A DNA stretch of 64,000 bases from Paraburkholderia acidisoli (GCF_009789675.1 NZ_CP046913.1:3100001-3164000); one strand, 5' to 3'; shown: positions 1 through 9,701, counted from the stretch's first letter. The notes: generated by a model not told the origin, from the letters alone. Program-made: numbers and translations.

Positions 1-1
1 G

Positions 2-1330
2 CTGATCGGCGCGGTTTCCGCGAAGGATCAGATGGTCCGGCTGATCGAAATGTTCGCGGCGGAAGGGATCGAAGCGAGCCGTGTCAGCTTCCTCGGCCGC
101 GCGAACGTCACGACCTATTTGCAGCAGCACAACCTGATCGACGTCTGCCTCGACACGTTCCCGTTCGGCAATTCGACCACGACCATGCAGGCGCTGTGGA
201 TGGGCGTGCCCACCATGACGCTGCCCGGCGATTCGATGGCGAGCCGCAGCAGCACGGGCTGGCTCACGCATCTCGGGCTCGACGCGGCGTTCGTGGCGCA
301 GGACAAGGACGATTTCGTGCACAAGTGCGCGGCGCTCGCCGCCGACCCGGAAGCGCTCGCGGTCGTGCGCCAGGAGTTGCGCGAATACTGCCGCCAGTCG
401 GTGCTGATCGACGCGGGCACGATCTCGCGCGCGGCGGCGCGCGCGTTTCGTATCATGTGGAAGCGCTGGTGCGACGGGCTCGCGCCCGAGCATTTCGAAG
501 TGCTCGCACAGGACGTGGCGCTGGAAGCGCCCATCGACAATCCGGCAGATTCGGCAAGCGCGACGGATTCGGCAAGCGCAGCCAGCGCAGGACAAGCAGC
601 AGAACCGACGCTGCCGACCAACACCAGCCGCCTTCCCGCCGGTATGAAGCCCGTTCGGTTCGTTTGCGGCACGCGCAGCAGCCGCGCAGGGTTCTTCAAG
701 GAAACCGCGCTGGGCCGCTCGCTGATGCTCTACCAGGACCACCCGAGCCTGCAAGTGCAACTCTTCGACGAGAACACGCGCGGCCTCTCCAGCATCTACA
801 ACGAGGCGATCGACCACGCCAAAGCGCATCCCGCGATTCTCGTGTTCGTTCACGACGACGTCTGGCTCACCGACAACTTCTGGGACGAGCGCATTCGCGA
901 ATCGCTCGCCCATTTCGACATAGTGGGCATTGCCGGCAATCGCCGCCGTCTGCCGCGCCAGCCTGCCTGGTGTTTCGCCTCGAGCCAGCTGGAGTGGGAC
1001 GACGTGCGATATCTGAGCGGCAGCGTGGGCCACGGCAAGGGCTTCCCGAGCAATAACGTGCGCCGGTTCGGCCCTTCCGGGCAGGCCTGCAAGCTGCTGG
1101 ACGGCCTGCTGCTGATCGCCGACAGCGAGACGCTCGTAAAACGCAATCTGCGCTTCGACGAGCAGTTCAAGTTCCACTTCTACGACATGGACTTCTGCCG
1201 TCAGGCCGAACTCAAGAATCTGCGCATGGGCACCTGGCCGATGAGCGTGGTTCACGAAAGCGTCGGCGCGTTCGGGCCGGACGCCTGGCGCGAAGGCTAC
1301 GAGCGCTATCTGAACAAATACAAGGACTAA
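2..1330 (+). CDS. Glycosyltransferase, GT41 C-terminus fused to GT2-like domain (5' truncated)
   Basis: The reading frame is open to the left edge, so the N-terminus is missing; about 442 residues are visible. Residues 1-160 match the C-terminal half of SPY/OGT-type GT41 enzymes, with the nucleotide-sugar motif [16 protein letters not shown] followed by [15 protein letters not shown]. An Ala/Ser/Asp-rich linker (about 175-210) leads to a second domain (about 215-442) that resembles the glycosyltransferase-like family PF13712, with the acidic metal-binding stretch FVHDDVW and a downstream FYDMDFC. The protein would therefore carry two sugar transferases. It is followed after 14 bases by cysC and then by an unknown gene on the same strand, probably as one operon. 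Substrates are not deducible. Missing upstream sequence probably encodes TPR repeats, as in the complete GT41 gene at 3058-4884. Confidence 0.85.
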   Translation: MIGAVSAKDQMVRLIEMFAAEGIEASRVSFLGRANVTTYLQQHNLIDVCLDTFPFGNSTTTMQALWMGVPTMTLPGDSMASRSSTGWLTHLGLDAAFVAQDKDDFVHKCAALAADPEALAVVRQELREYCRQSVLIDAGTISRAAARAFRIMWKRWCDGLAPEHFEVLAQDVALEAPIDNPADSASATDSASAASAGQAAEPTLPTNTSRLPAGMKPVRFVCGTRSSRAGFFKETALGRSLMLYQDHPSLQVQLFDENTRGLSSIYNEAIDHAKAHPAILVFVHDDVWLTDNFWDERIRESLAHFDIVGIAGNRRRLPRQPAWCFASSQLEWDDVRYLSGSVGHGKGFPSNNVRRFGPSGQACKLLDGLLLIADSETLVKRNLRFDEQFKFHFYDMDFCRQAELKNLRMGTWPMSVVHESVGAFGPDAWREGYERYLNKYKD

Positions 1331-1344
1331 TCGCGGCGGGCATC

Positions 1345-2070
1345 ATGGAACAGCTTTCCACGCAACGCTACGCCATCGACGGGACGCCCTTCGGCGAGGC
1401 GCCCTATGGCGAGGCGCCCTTTGGCGAGGCGCCTTTCGGCGAGGCAACGAGCGCGCTCGCGCCGAACCTCACGCCCAACGTGCACTGGCAAAGCGTCGAG
1501 ATCGACAAGCTCGCCCGTGCAAAGCTCAAGGCGCAGCGGCCCGCCGCGCTCTGGCTCACGGGCTTGTCGGGCGCGGGGAAATCGACCATCGCCAATCTCG
1601 TCGAGCAGAAGCTCCACGCGATGGGCCGCCACACCTATCTGCTCGACGGCGACAACGTGCGTCACGGCCTGTGCAAGGACCTCGGTTTCAGCGCCGCCGA
1701 CCGCTCGGAGAACATCCGCCGCGCGGGCGAAGTGGCGCGGCTGATGGTCGATGCGGGTTTGATCGCGATCGTGGCCTTCATCTCGCCGTTTCGCGCCGAA
1801 CGCGAAGCCGCGCGCCGTCTGTTCGAGGCGGGCGAGTTCGTCGAAATTTTCGTGGATACGCCGCTCGCGGTCGCCGAGGCGCGCGATCCCAAAGGCCTCT
1901 ACAAGAAGGCGCGGCGCGGCGAGCTGAAGAACCTCACCGGCATCGACTCGCCCTACGACACGCCCGAGAGCCCCGAACTGCGCATCGACACGACACGGCT
2001 CACGCCGGAAGACGCCGCCGACGGCGTCGTGGCGTATCTGCGCGCGAACGGTTTGCTGCGCGTCGCCTGA
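1345..2070 (+). CDS. cysC: Adenylyl-sulfate kinase (APS kinase)
   Basis: The enzyme phosphorylates adenylyl sulfate with ATP to give PAPS, the universal sulfate donor. The P-loop GLSGAGKST lies near residue 74, followed by the APS-binding DGDNVRHGL and the family signature [15 protein letters not shown] segment, then the [10 protein letters not shown] and GIDSPYE-like (here GIDSPYD) motifs. The first 50 residues are an unusual extension made of tandem [14 protein letters not shown] pentapeptides encoded by a 15-bp DNA repeat; the catalytic core would start near residue 55. It sits between a glycosyltransferase and an unknown gene rather than in a cysteine operon. A sulfotransferase lies in the same island (21001-22743), so PAPS for glycan sulfation is the likely purpose (inference). 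The ATG start has only a weak upstream purine tract. Confidence 0.93.
   Translation: MEQLSTQRYAIDGTPFGEAPYGEAPFGEAPFGEATSALAPNLTPNVHWQSVEIDKLARAKLKAQRPAALWLTGLSGAGKSTIANLVEQKLHAMGRHTYLLDGDNVRHGLCKDLGFSAADRSENIRRAGEVARLMVDAGLIAIVAFISPFRAEREAARRLFEAGEFVEIFVDTPLAVAEARDPKGLYKKARRGELKNLTGIDSPYDTPESPELRIDTTRLTPEDAADGVVAYLRANGLLRVA
1386..1445 (+). repeat. 15-bp tandem repeat, four copies, in cysC
   Basis: Four consecutive copies of a 15-base unit of the form gccctttggcgaggc, differing at one to three positions, encode the pentapeptide series (G-E-A-P-F/Y) at the N-terminus of CysC. The unit is in frame, so copy-number change would not disrupt the protein. Confidence 0.9.
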
Positions 2071-2115
2071 GCGCACCCGAGCGCCCCTGAGCGCCCCTCA
2101 CTCAAACGTCACAGC

Positions 2116-2949
2116 ATGAAGCACGCGGTCCATCAGATCTTCTATTCGCCGGAAACGCAGGCGCTGCTCGACGCCGGCTTCATCGCGCTCGACAACACCG
2201 GGCAGCGCCCCGACTGGTACGAGTACGGGCCGATCCGCCGCTTTCTGCTGAACCAGCCGCTCGCGCCCGACACGCGCTACGGTTTTCTGTCGCCGAAATT
2301 CGGTCAGAAGACCGGGCTCACCGCCGCGCAGGTCAACGCGTTCCTCGACGCCACGCCCGACGACGTGGACGTCGTCACGTTCTCGCCGTACTTCAGCAAC
2401 GCGGCGTTCTTCAAGAACGTGTTCGAACAGGCGGAGTTCTGGCATCCCGGCATCATGCGCACGGTGGGCGAGGCGGTCGCGCTCGCGGTGCCCGGCGTGA
2501 ACGAAACCCTGCTCACGCACGGCCTGCTGATGAGTTCCGCGCAAACGGTATTCTGCAATTACTTCGTCGCGAAGCCGCGCTTCTGGCAACGCTGGTTCCA
2601 GCTTTGCGAAGTGATCTTCCAGTGCGCGGAGTCGGGCCGCGGCGATCTCGCGCAACGGCTGAACGCGCCCACGCAATACGTGCCGCCCACGCCGGCCAAG
2701 ATCTTCGCGATCGAGCGCATGGTCTCGCTGCTGTTGTGTCTGGAATCGCAAAACTGGAAGATCCGCAACTACAACCCGATGCAACTGGTGGCGGACAACG
2801 GTTTGCTGAACGGCCGCTTTCGCGACGAAATGCCGACGCTGGACGCGCTGAAACAGTCGGCGCTGAGCACGGGGTTCAAGGAGTATGTCGAGCGCTTCGT
2901 GGCGCTGCGCGGCACGCTGATCGAGCGGGCCCGGCAAGGCCAGGCGTAG
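2116..2949 (+). CDS. Uncharacterised protein of the glycan island
   Basis: This gene encodes 277 residues that I cannot assign to a named family. The N-terminus MKHAVHQIFYSPET is faintly like the first strand of GT32-type transferases (HQIW), and conserved-looking stretches include WYEYGPIRRFLL, YGFLSPKFGQKTG and DVVTFSPYFSNAAFFKN. No signal peptide, transmembrane segment or clear DxD sugar-nucleotide motif is evident. It follows cysC by 45 bases and converges with the GT41 gene at 3058-4884. Codon use is like that of its neighbours and the frame is long and clean, so it is a real gene. A role in glycan assembly is inferred from position only. Confidence 0.8.
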   Translation: MKHAVHQIFYSPETQALLDAGFIALDNTGQRPDWYEYGPIRRFLLNQPLAPDTRYGFLSPKFGQKTGLTAAQVNAFLDATPDDVDVVTFSPYFSNAAFFKNVFEQAEFWHPGIMRTVGEAVALAVPGVNETLLTHGLLMSSAQTVFCNYFVAKPRFWQRWFQLCEVIFQCAESGRGDLAQRLNAPTQYVPPTPAKIFAIERMVSLLLCLESQNWKIRNYNPMQLVADNGLLNGRFRDEMPTLDALKQSALSTGFKEYVERFVALRGTLIERARQGQA

Positions 2950-3057
2950 CGGCGTTCGTGCGCGCGCACCGCCACGCGCCGGACCGCGGTTTCATCCGCG
3001 CGCTGAGTCGCACCGCCGGGCCGGAAGGCCGCCGTTCCGGCCCTCCCACCGCTGGCC

Positions 3058-4884
3058 TCAGCCGAGGCCGCGCACCAGTTCCTTGAAGCGCTCCTCGAGA
3101 TTGCGCGCGAAACGCGGCGTATCGAACAACGCGCCGCTTTCCTTCGTCTGCGCAAGCGAGGCGCGCAGGCGCGGCAGTTCGCCGGGCGTGAGCGCCAGCG
3201 CGACGGCCTTCTCTTCGTAATCCTGCAGATTGGTGGTGATGAGTTCGCTCAGGCCCGCCGCGGTCAGCAGCGCGCCCGCCATGCGCGCCGCGAACGAGCG
3301 GCCCGAGCAGGTCACGAGCGGCAGGCCGGCCCACAGCGCGTCGTTGGCCGTGGTGCCCGCGTTGAACGGGAACGAGTCGAGGAACAGATCGGCCATGCTC
3401 AGGCGCGTGAGGAACATTTCCGGCCACGTACGCGTCGCGAACACGAGACGGCTGCCGTCCACGCCGCGCGCCTGCGCTTCCTTGCGCAGGTTCGCCTCGG
3501 CCCAGCGGTTATCCGAAAGCAGCCACAGCACGCTGCCCGGCACGCGCTTGAGCACCTTCATCCAGACGTCGAACATGTCCGGCGTGAACTTGTAGTTGTT
3601 GTTGAACGAGCAGAACACCACGCCGTCTTGCGGCAGGCCCAGACTCTCGCGCGACGGCGCTTCCGCCAGCGTGCGCTTGCGGTCGCTCACCTGGTAGATG
3701 TCCGGCATGTAGAGCGGCTTTTCCGAGTAGTACTGCGCGTACTTCGGCGGAATCAGGTATTCGTCGGCGATCACGTAGTCGATAAACGGAAAGCCCGTGG
3801 TGGCCGGCAGACCGAGATAGGTGATCTGCACGGGCGCCGGGCGCGCCGAGAGAATGTCGGGGCGCGCGCCGAAGGTCTGGCCTTGCAGATCCACCAGAAT
3901 GTCGATTTCCTGCTCGCGGATCAGGCGCGCCACCTCGGCGTCGCTCATCTGGTCGATGCGCCGGTAGTGGTCCATCGACTGGACTACGCGCTGGCGCAGC
4001 GCCGAGCCGTCTTCGGGCGACCAGCAATAGCCGAAGACTTCGAACTGCTCGCGATCGTGCAATTCGAACAGCTGCACCATCAGCATGGAAACCGGATGCA
4101 GGCTGAAGTCGGACGACAGATAGCCGATGCGCAGCTTCTCGTGCCCATAGCCGCGCCGCTCCGAAAGCGCGGGCAGAGTCAGGTTGACCTTGTTGTCGAC
4201 GTAATGCCGCGCGGCGATCAGTTGCGCCTCGGGGTCGTCGGACTGCGAGATCATTGCCAGCGCCGAGGTGGACTGGTACATCAACGCGGGGTCGACGCCC
4301 GGCGGCACGGCATAGACCGGCCACTCGCACATCTTCGCGCGCAGGAACACCCAGTGATGCAGCACGTCGGTCTGGTTCGGATCGACTTCCAGGCTCTTGC
4401 GCAGCCATTCGAGCGCGTCGCCGTACTGGCGCTCGTTCTCGAACAGGCGCGCGAGATTGTTCATCGCCATGAGCCGGTACGAAGCGTTTTCCGTGTCGTT
4501 CGGCGACACCGTGTTCGCCACCCACTGCCACTCCGCCAGCGCCGACTGCGGCTGCTTCAGCCGCTCGTACACGAGACCGAGGTTGAAGTGCGGTTGCACG
4601 AACGCGGGCGCGAGGTCCACCGCGCTGCGGTACGCGCGCCGCGCGTCTTCGAGCCGGCCCATGCGGTCGAACGACGTGCCGAGATTGAACAGGACGAAGT
4701 GATTGAACGCTGTCGTGTTGTGGTCGATCCACGTCTGATACAGCACCACCGAAAGTTCGTGCAGCCCGGCACTCGTCAGACGACTGCCGTAATCGATCAG
4801 GTCGGTGAGCGACAAGGTGCCTCGCCACGCGGCCTGGACCCTGCTTGCGTATTCGGTTTCGATGGGGACGATCGGCTGGTTCAT
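3058..4884 (-). CDS. TPR-containing GT41 (SPY/OGT-like) protein glycosyltransferase
   Basis: The protein has 608 residues from the ATG at 4884; an in-frame GTG at 4995 would add 37. Residues 55-185 form TPR units (for example FNLGTSFDRMGRLEDARRAY and NLGLVYERLKQPQSAL). The catalytic region from about 250 carries YLSSDFSLHPVSMLM, with the histidine (about 263) equivalent to that of OGT, then CSFNNNYKFTP, matching the UDP-contacting lysine region of OGT, and DSFPFNAGTTANDALWAG, the GT41 nucleotide-sugar site. Family members add sugars to Ser/Thr or Asn of proteins in the cytoplasm. It is the last gene of a minus-strand series with the two giant octapeptide-repeat genes immediately upstream, which suggests that those proteins are its acceptors (inference). 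Donor sugar and linkage are unknown. Confidence 0.9.
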   Translation of the reverse strand: MNQPIVPIETEYASRVQAAWRGTLSLTDLIDYGSRLTSAGLHELSVVLYQTWIDHNTTAFNHFVLFNLGTSFDRMGRLEDARRAYRSAVDLAPAFVQPHFNLGLVYERLKQPQSALAEWQWVANTVSPNDTENASYRLMAMNNLARLFENERQYGDALEWLRKSLEVDPNQTDVLHHWVFLRAKMCEWPVYAVPPGVDPALMYQSTSALAMISQSDDPEAQLIAARHYVDNKVNLTLPALSERRGYGHEKLRIGYLSSDFSLHPVSMLMVQLFELHDREQFEVFGYCWSPEDGSALRQRVVQSMDHYRRIDQMSDAEVARLIREQEIDILVDLQGQTFGARPDILSARPAPVQITYLGLPATTGFPFIDYVIADEYLIPPKYAQYYSEKPLYMPDIYQVSDRKRTLAEAPSRESLGLPQDGVVFCSFNNNYKFTPDMFDVWMKVLKRVPGSVLWLLSDNRWAEANLRKEAQARGVDGSRLVFATRTWPEMFLTRLSMADLFLDSFPFNAGTTANDALWAGLPLVTCSGRSFAARMAGALLTAAGLSELITTNLQDYEEKAVALALTPGELPRLRASLAQTKESGALFDTPRFARNLEERFKELVRGLG

Positions 4885-5002
4885 GATGCTGCGGACGATG
4901 GCGGCTGCGGAAGAAGCGGCGAAAGGGTGCGATGAAACGAGGTGCGATAACGGGGGCGCGATGAAACGCGGGCCAGATGAAGCCAGCCGGCGCACAGCGG
5001 CG

Positions 5003-5028
5003 GCCGGCCCATGATGCCATGGGCCGGC
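5003..5028 (-). terminator. Hairpin between repeat gene and GT41 gene
   Basis: Ten-base arms GCCGGCCCAT / ATGGGCCGGC are separated by six bases, beginning about 20 bases past the stop codon of the 1527-residue repeat gene on the minus strand. No U-tract follows, so it may be a partial terminator or an mRNA-stabilising hairpin rather than a full stop. Confidence 0.55.
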
Positions 5029-5048
5029 TCGTGAGAGCGTAGCTTAAC

Positions 5049-8000
5049 TTAAAGGTTCAACGCCTGGATCTGCGCAGAGGTCAGTCCCGAGGTGTTGATC
5101 GCCGACACCTGCTGCGACGTCAGGGCGGCGACGTCGCTGGTGTTGAGCGCCAGCACCTGATTCGAGCTGAGCGCCGCCAGTTCGGTGGTCGTGAGCGAGG
5201 CGATCTGCGTCGAGCTCAGGGCGCCGATCGCCGAGGAGCTGATCGCGCGAACCTGCGCCGTGCTCAGCGAGTTCAGCTGCGTGGAGCTGAGCGACTGCAC
5301 CTGGCCGGAGCCGAGCGAGGCGACCTGCGACGGGCGCAGCGCCGCCAGTTGCGGCAGGCTCATGGCGCCGATCTCGTCGGTCGTGAGCGTTTGCAGCTGG
5401 CTCGACGAGAGTGCGCCGATCTCGGTCGTGGTCAGCGCCTGCACCTGCGACGAGCTGAGCGCGCCAATGCCGTTCGAACCCAGCGCGACGATCTGCGCGG
5501 TGCGCAGCGCACGGAGCTGATCCGTGGTGAAGGCCTGCACTTGCGGCGCCTGCAGATTAGCCAGTTCCGACGAACTCAGCCCGGCGAGCTGCGCCGTGCC
5601 GAGCGAGGCGATCTGGTCGGTCGTGAGCGACGACACGCCGTTCGAACCGAGCGCGGTGATCTGCGCGGTGCTCAGCGCGGCGATGCCGGTCGTGCCGAGC
5701 GCCTGCACCTGATCCGAGGTCAGCGTGGCGAGCTGCGTGTTCTTGAGGCCTTGCAGCTGGGTCGTGCTGAGCGCGGCGATATCGCCGGTCGACAGCGACT
5801 GCAACTGGGTCGACGTCATCGCGTTCAGCGCGTTGGTCGTCAAGCCCGCGACCTGGGTCGAGGTCAGCGCGCCCACGCCGTTCGAGCCGAGCGCGACGAT
5901 CTGCGCGGTCTTCAGCGCCTGCAGCTGGCCGCTGCTCAGCGCCTGGATCTGGTTCGAGCCCAGGTTGGCCAGTTGCGTGGTGCTGAGGCCTGCGATCTGC
6001 GTCGTGGTCAGCGCGACCACGTCGCCCGAGCTGAGGTACGAGAGCTGCGTCGAGGTCAGCGCGTTGAGCGCGGCCGTGCTCAACGACTGGACCTGGCCCG
6101 AGCTGAGCGCGGCCACGCCGCTCGAACCCAGCGCGACCACCTGGGCGGTCTTCAGCGCGGCGATGTCGGCGTTCGAGAGCGCGGCGACCTGATCGGTCGT
6201 GAGACCGGACACTTCGCTGGCCGTGAGGCTCGCGATCTGCGCCGTGCCGAGCGTCTGGATCTGGTCCGTGGTCAGCGCGGAAATGCCGTTCGAGCCCATG
6301 CCCGCGATCTGCGCCGTGCCCAGCGCGCTCACGTTGGCGCCGAGCGCGGCGATCTGGTCGGCGCTCAGTTGCGAGAGCTGCGTCGTGCTCAGGCCGGCGA
6401 TCTGGCTCGTGGTCAGCGCGCTGACGTCGTCCGTGCTCAGGTAGGTGACCTGGGCCGAAGTCAGCGCGTTCAGACCGGCCACGGAAAGCGACTGGATCTG
6501 ACCGCTCGTGAGCGCGTTCACGCCCGCCGAACCGAGCGCGGCGACCTGCATGGTGCCGAGCGCGGCAACGTCGGTGTTGGTGAGCGCCTGGATCTGGTCG
6601 GTCGTGAGGCCGGCCATTTCGCTGGCCGTGAGGCCCGCGATCTGGGCGGTGCCGAGCGCCTGGATCTGGCCGCTCGTCATCGCCGAAACGTTGTTCGAAC
6701 CGAGCGCGCCGATCTGCGCCGCGCTCAGCGACTGCACGTTGTCGCCCAGCGCGATCACCTGATCGGTCGTCAGGCTGGCAATCTGACGCGTGCCCAGCGC
6801 GGCGATCTGGTTCGTGCCGAGCGCGGCGATGTCGTCGGTGCTCAGCGACTGCACTTCGCTCGCCGTCAGGCCCTTCAGCGCGGCCGTGGTGAGCGACTGC
6901 ACCTGGTCGGAACCGAGCGCGCTCGTGCCCGTCGAGCCGAGCGCCGTGACTTGCGCCGCGCTCAGCGCACCGGCGCCGGCCGTGCCGAACGCGCGGATTT
7001 CGTCGGTGGTCAGCACGCCGATCTGGCGCGTGCTGAGCGACGCGATCTGCGAGGTCAGCAGTTCGGAGATACCCGTCGTGCCGAGCGCGGCGACCTGCGT
7101 CGAGCTCATTGCGTTGAGCTGCGTGGCCGTGAGCGTCGGCATCTGCGTCGAGGTCAGCGCGGCGACGTTCGCCGTGCCGAGCGCGACGATCTGCGCGGTG
7201 CTCAGCTTCACGAGGTCGGTGGTCGTGAAGGCCTGCATCTGCGTGGTCGTGAGCGTGGCGACCTGCTTCGTGCTCAGGCCGGCGACCTGCGCCGTCGAGA
7301 GAATCGAGATGTCGTCGGTCGAGAGCGTCTGCAACTGCGCCGTCGTCAGCGCGTTGAGCGTGGCGGCGCCGAAGCTCGCGATCTCGGTGGTCGTGAACGC
7401 CGCGATGCCCGCGGTGCCCAGCGCGACGATTTGCGCCGTCTTCAGCGCGGCGACGTCGGCCGTCGTCAGCGCCTGCAACTGGCCCGAACCCATCGAGGCC
7501 AGTTCGGCGGCGTTCAAACCGGCGATCTGGTTGGTCTTGAGCGCGTGAACCTGGTCGGTCGTCAGGTTCGACATGTTGGCCGTGCCCAGCGCGCCGATCT
7601 GCGCCGCGCTCAGGCTCTGGATGCCGGCGCTGCCGAGCGCCACGGCTTGCGCCGAGCCGAGGTTCGAGATCTGCGTGGTGTTCAGACCGGCGAGCTGCTT
7701 CGTGGTGAGCGCCGCGATGGCTGCCGTCGAGAGCGTCTGCAACTGCGTCGACGTCATGGCGTTCAGGCTCGCCGTGCTCAGCGCGCGCACTTCGTCGGTG
7801 GTCAGCGCGCCCACGCCCGCGTCGCCGAGCGCGCCGATCTGCGCCGTCTTCAGGGCGGCGATTTCGGCGGTCGAGAGCGACTGGATCTGGGTGGTCGTCA
7901 GCGAGGCGATCGTGGCCGTGTTCAGGCCCGCGATCTGGCTCGTCTTGAGCGCCTGGAGCTGGTTCGAGCCGAGGCCTTGCAGCGTGGCCGCGCTCAGCGC

Positions 8001-9632
8001 GTTCAGCTGCGTCGTGCTCAGGGCCTGCACGCCCGAGCTGCCGAGCGCCACGGCCTGGGCCGAGCTCAGGTAGCTGATGTGCGCCGTGTTCAGGCCCACG
8101 AGCTGCTTCGTGCTGAACGCGGCGATGCTGTCGGTCGACAGCGTCTGCACCTGGTTCGAGCTGAGCGCGTTGAGGCTCGACGTGCTCAGCGAGCGCACCT
8201 GGTTCGTGCTCAGTGCGGTGACGTCGAGCGCCGAGACCTGCACGGTCTTCAGCGCCGCGATGTCGGCGGTCTGCACGGCGCGCAGTTGCGCCGCCGTGAG
8301 ATTCGTCAGTTGCGCGGTGGTGAGGCCGGTGATCTGGCTCGTCTTCAGCGCCTGGATTTCGTCGGTGCTCAAGCCCGCCAGCGCCGCCGTACCCAGCGCG
8401 CCGAGCTGCGTGGCGCTCAATTGCTGGATGTTGGCGGTGCCGAACGCCTGGACTTGCGTCGAGGTGAGATTGGCCACCTGGCTGGTGTTCAGACCGCTGA
8501 TCTGCGTGGTGCGCAACGCCGCCACGTCGCTCGTGCTCATGGACTGCAACTGCGTCACGCTGAGCGCGTTCAGCTCGGTCGCCGTCAGCGCCTGCGCCTG
8601 GGTCGTGCTGAGCGAGGCGATCGCCGCCGTGCTCAAGGACGCCACCTGCGCCGTCTTCAGCGCGGCCAGCACCGAGGTCGACAACACCTGGGCCTGACTG
8701 CCGCTCAGGTTCGAAAGCTGGGCGGTGCTCAGCCCGGAAAGCTGGTTGGTCTGCAGCGCCGAGATCTGCGTCGTGGTGAAGCTGGCCAGACTGGCCGCGC
8801 CCATCTGCGTCGCGCTCATGGCGCGCAGGTCGGCGGTACCGAGCGCCTGCGTTTGCGTCGAGGTCAGATGCGCGATCTGCGCCGTCGCGAGATTCGCGAC
8901 CTGCGAGGTGCGCAACGCCGCGATATCGGCGGTCGACAGCACCTGCAACTGCGCCGCGCCGAGCGCGTTGAGTTCCGCGCCCGTCATGGCCTGGACTTGC
9001 GCCGTCGTCAGCGCGGCCACCTGAGCGGTGCCGAGCGCCGAGACCTGCGCGGTATTCAATGCGGCGATGAATGCCGTCGACAAGGCCCGGATCTCCGTGG
9101 AGCCGAGATTGGTCATGACGGCCTTCAGACCCGCGATCTGCGTGGTCCGAAGCGCCTGCAACTGCGAGGTGGTCAGCGCGGCGACGCCCGCCGACCCCAA
9201 CGCGTTCAATTGCGCCGTGCTCAGCACGGCGACACCGGTCGTACCCAGCGCCTGGATCTGCGCGCTGGTGAGATTCTTGATCTGCGCCGTACCGAGGCCG
9301 GCCAGCTGGGCGGTGCCCAGCGCGGCCACATCGGCGGTGGACAGATTTTGCAGCGCCGAACCGCTCAACGCGTTCAACTGCGTCGCTTTCAGCGCGCCGA
9401 CTTCAGCCGTCGATAACCCGCTCACCTGATCCGCGCTGAGCATCGCCATGGCGGCCGGGCTCAGCGAGACGATCGACGAAGGCGCGAGCGCGCCGAGCTG
9501 GCTACTGCTCAGCCCGGCTACGTCCGCCGTCGTCAGAGCCGCGACATCCGCGGTCGTCATACGGGAAAACTGCGAGGTCGTCAGCACCGCCACCTGGGCG
9601 GCCGTGAGCGAAGAAATGATGGATGAAGTCAT
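5049..9632 (-). CDS. Giant octapeptide-repeat protein 1 (1527 aa)
   Basis: Practically the whole 1527-residue chain is a tandem octapeptide of form (A/G)-L-(S/T)-T-x-(Q/D)-(V/I/L)-x, for example ALTTAQVQ and GLSTAQLS, about 190 copies. Hydrophobic residues recur at positions 2 and 7 of each unit, and Thr/Ser followed two residues later by Gln/Asp/Glu resembles a helix N-cap, so a regular solenoid is likely. I saw no cysteine or tryptophan and few charged residues. No cleavable signal peptide is visible; the chain starts MTSSIISSLTAAQV and ends AQIQALNL. Copies are more diverged than in the paralogue at 9734-15754, but a 17-unit higher-order period is visible. AGGAAG lies 10 bases before the ATG. 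The GT41 gene follows downstream. The family is not recognised; a surface or secreted fibre is an inference. Confidence 0.88.
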   Translation of the reverse strand: MTSSIISSLTAAQVAVLTTSQFSRMTTADVAALTTADVAGLSSSQLGALAPSSIVSLSPAAMAMLSADQVSGLSTAEVGALKATQLNALSGSALQNLSTADVAALGTAQLAGLGTAQIKNLTSAQIQALGTTGVAVLSTAQLNALGSAGVAALTTSQLQALRTTQIAGLKAVMTNLGSTEIRALSTAFIAALNTAQVSALGTAQVAALTTAQVQAMTGAELNALGAAQLQVLSTADIAALRTSQVANLATAQIAHLTSTQTQALGTADLRAMSATQMGAASLASFTTTQISALQTNQLSGLSTAQLSNLSGSQAQVLSTSVLAALKTAQVASLSTAAIASLSTTQAQALTATELNALSVTQLQSMSTSDVAALRTTQISGLNTSQVANLTSTQVQAFGTANIQQLSATQLGALGTAALAGLSTDEIQALKTSQITGLTTAQLTNLTAAQLRAVQTADIAALKTVQVSALDVTALSTNQVRSLSTSSLNALSSNQVQTLSTDSIAAFSTKQLVGLNTAHISYLSSAQAVALGSSGVQALSTTQLNALSAATLQGLGSNQLQALKTSQIAGLNTATIASLTTTQIQSLSTAEIAALKTAQIGALGDAGVGALTTDEVRALSTASLNAMTSTQLQTLSTAAIAALTTKQLAGLNTTQISNLGSAQAVALGSAGIQSLSAAQIGALGTANMSNLTTDQVHALKTNQIAGLNAAELASMGSGQLQALTTADVAALKTAQIVALGTAGIAAFTTTEIASFGAATLNALTTAQLQTLSTDDISILSTAQVAGLSTKQVATLTTTQMQAFTTTDLVKLSTAQIVALGTANVAALTSTQMPTLTATQLNAMSSTQVAALGTTGISELLTSQIASLSTRQIGVLTTDEIRAFGTAGAGALSAAQVTALGSTGTSALGSDQVQSLTTAALKGLTASEVQSLSTDDIAALGTNQIAALGTRQIASLTTDQVIALGDNVQSLSAAQIGALGSNNVSAMTSGQIQALGTAQIAGLTASEMAGLTTDQIQALTNTDVAALGTMQVAALGSAGVNALTSGQIQSLSVAGLNALTSAQVTYLSTDDVSALTTSQIAGLSTTQLSQLSADQIAALGANVSALGTAQIAGMGSNGISALTTDQIQTLGTAQIASLTASEVSGLTTDQVAALSNADIAALKTAQVVALGSSGVAALSSGQVQSLSTAALNALTSTQLSYLSSGDVVALTTTQIAGLSTTQLANLGSNQIQALSSGQLQALKTAQIVALGSNGVGALTSTQVAGLTTNALNAMTSTQLQSLSTGDIAALSTTQLQGLKNTQLATLTSDQVQALGTTGIAALSTAQITALGSNGVSSLTTDQIASLGTAQLAGLSSSELANLQAPQVQAFTTDQLRALRTAQIVALGSNGIGALSSSQVQALTTTEIGALSSSQLQTLTTDEIGAMSLPQLAALRPSQVASLGSGQVQSLSSTQLNSLSTAQVRAISSSAIGALSSTQIASLTTTELAALSSNQVLALNTSDVAALTSQQVSAINTSGLTSAQIQALNL

Positions 9633-9675
9633 GACAATAAGGCTTCCTGGTCGCCTCGAAACATCGCCCCGGCGC

Positions 9676-9701
9676 CCGGACGACCGCTAGCGGTCGTCCG
9701 G
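9676..9701 (-). terminator. 26-bp perfect palindrome between the two repeat genes
   Basis: Thirteen-base arms with no spacer (centre CGCTAGCG) lie 33 bases after the stop of the 2006-residue gene and 43 bases before the ATG of the next. No T-run follows on the minus strand. It may be a leaky terminator or stabilising hairpin setting the ratio of the two proteins, or a protein-binding palindrome. Confidence 0.55.
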
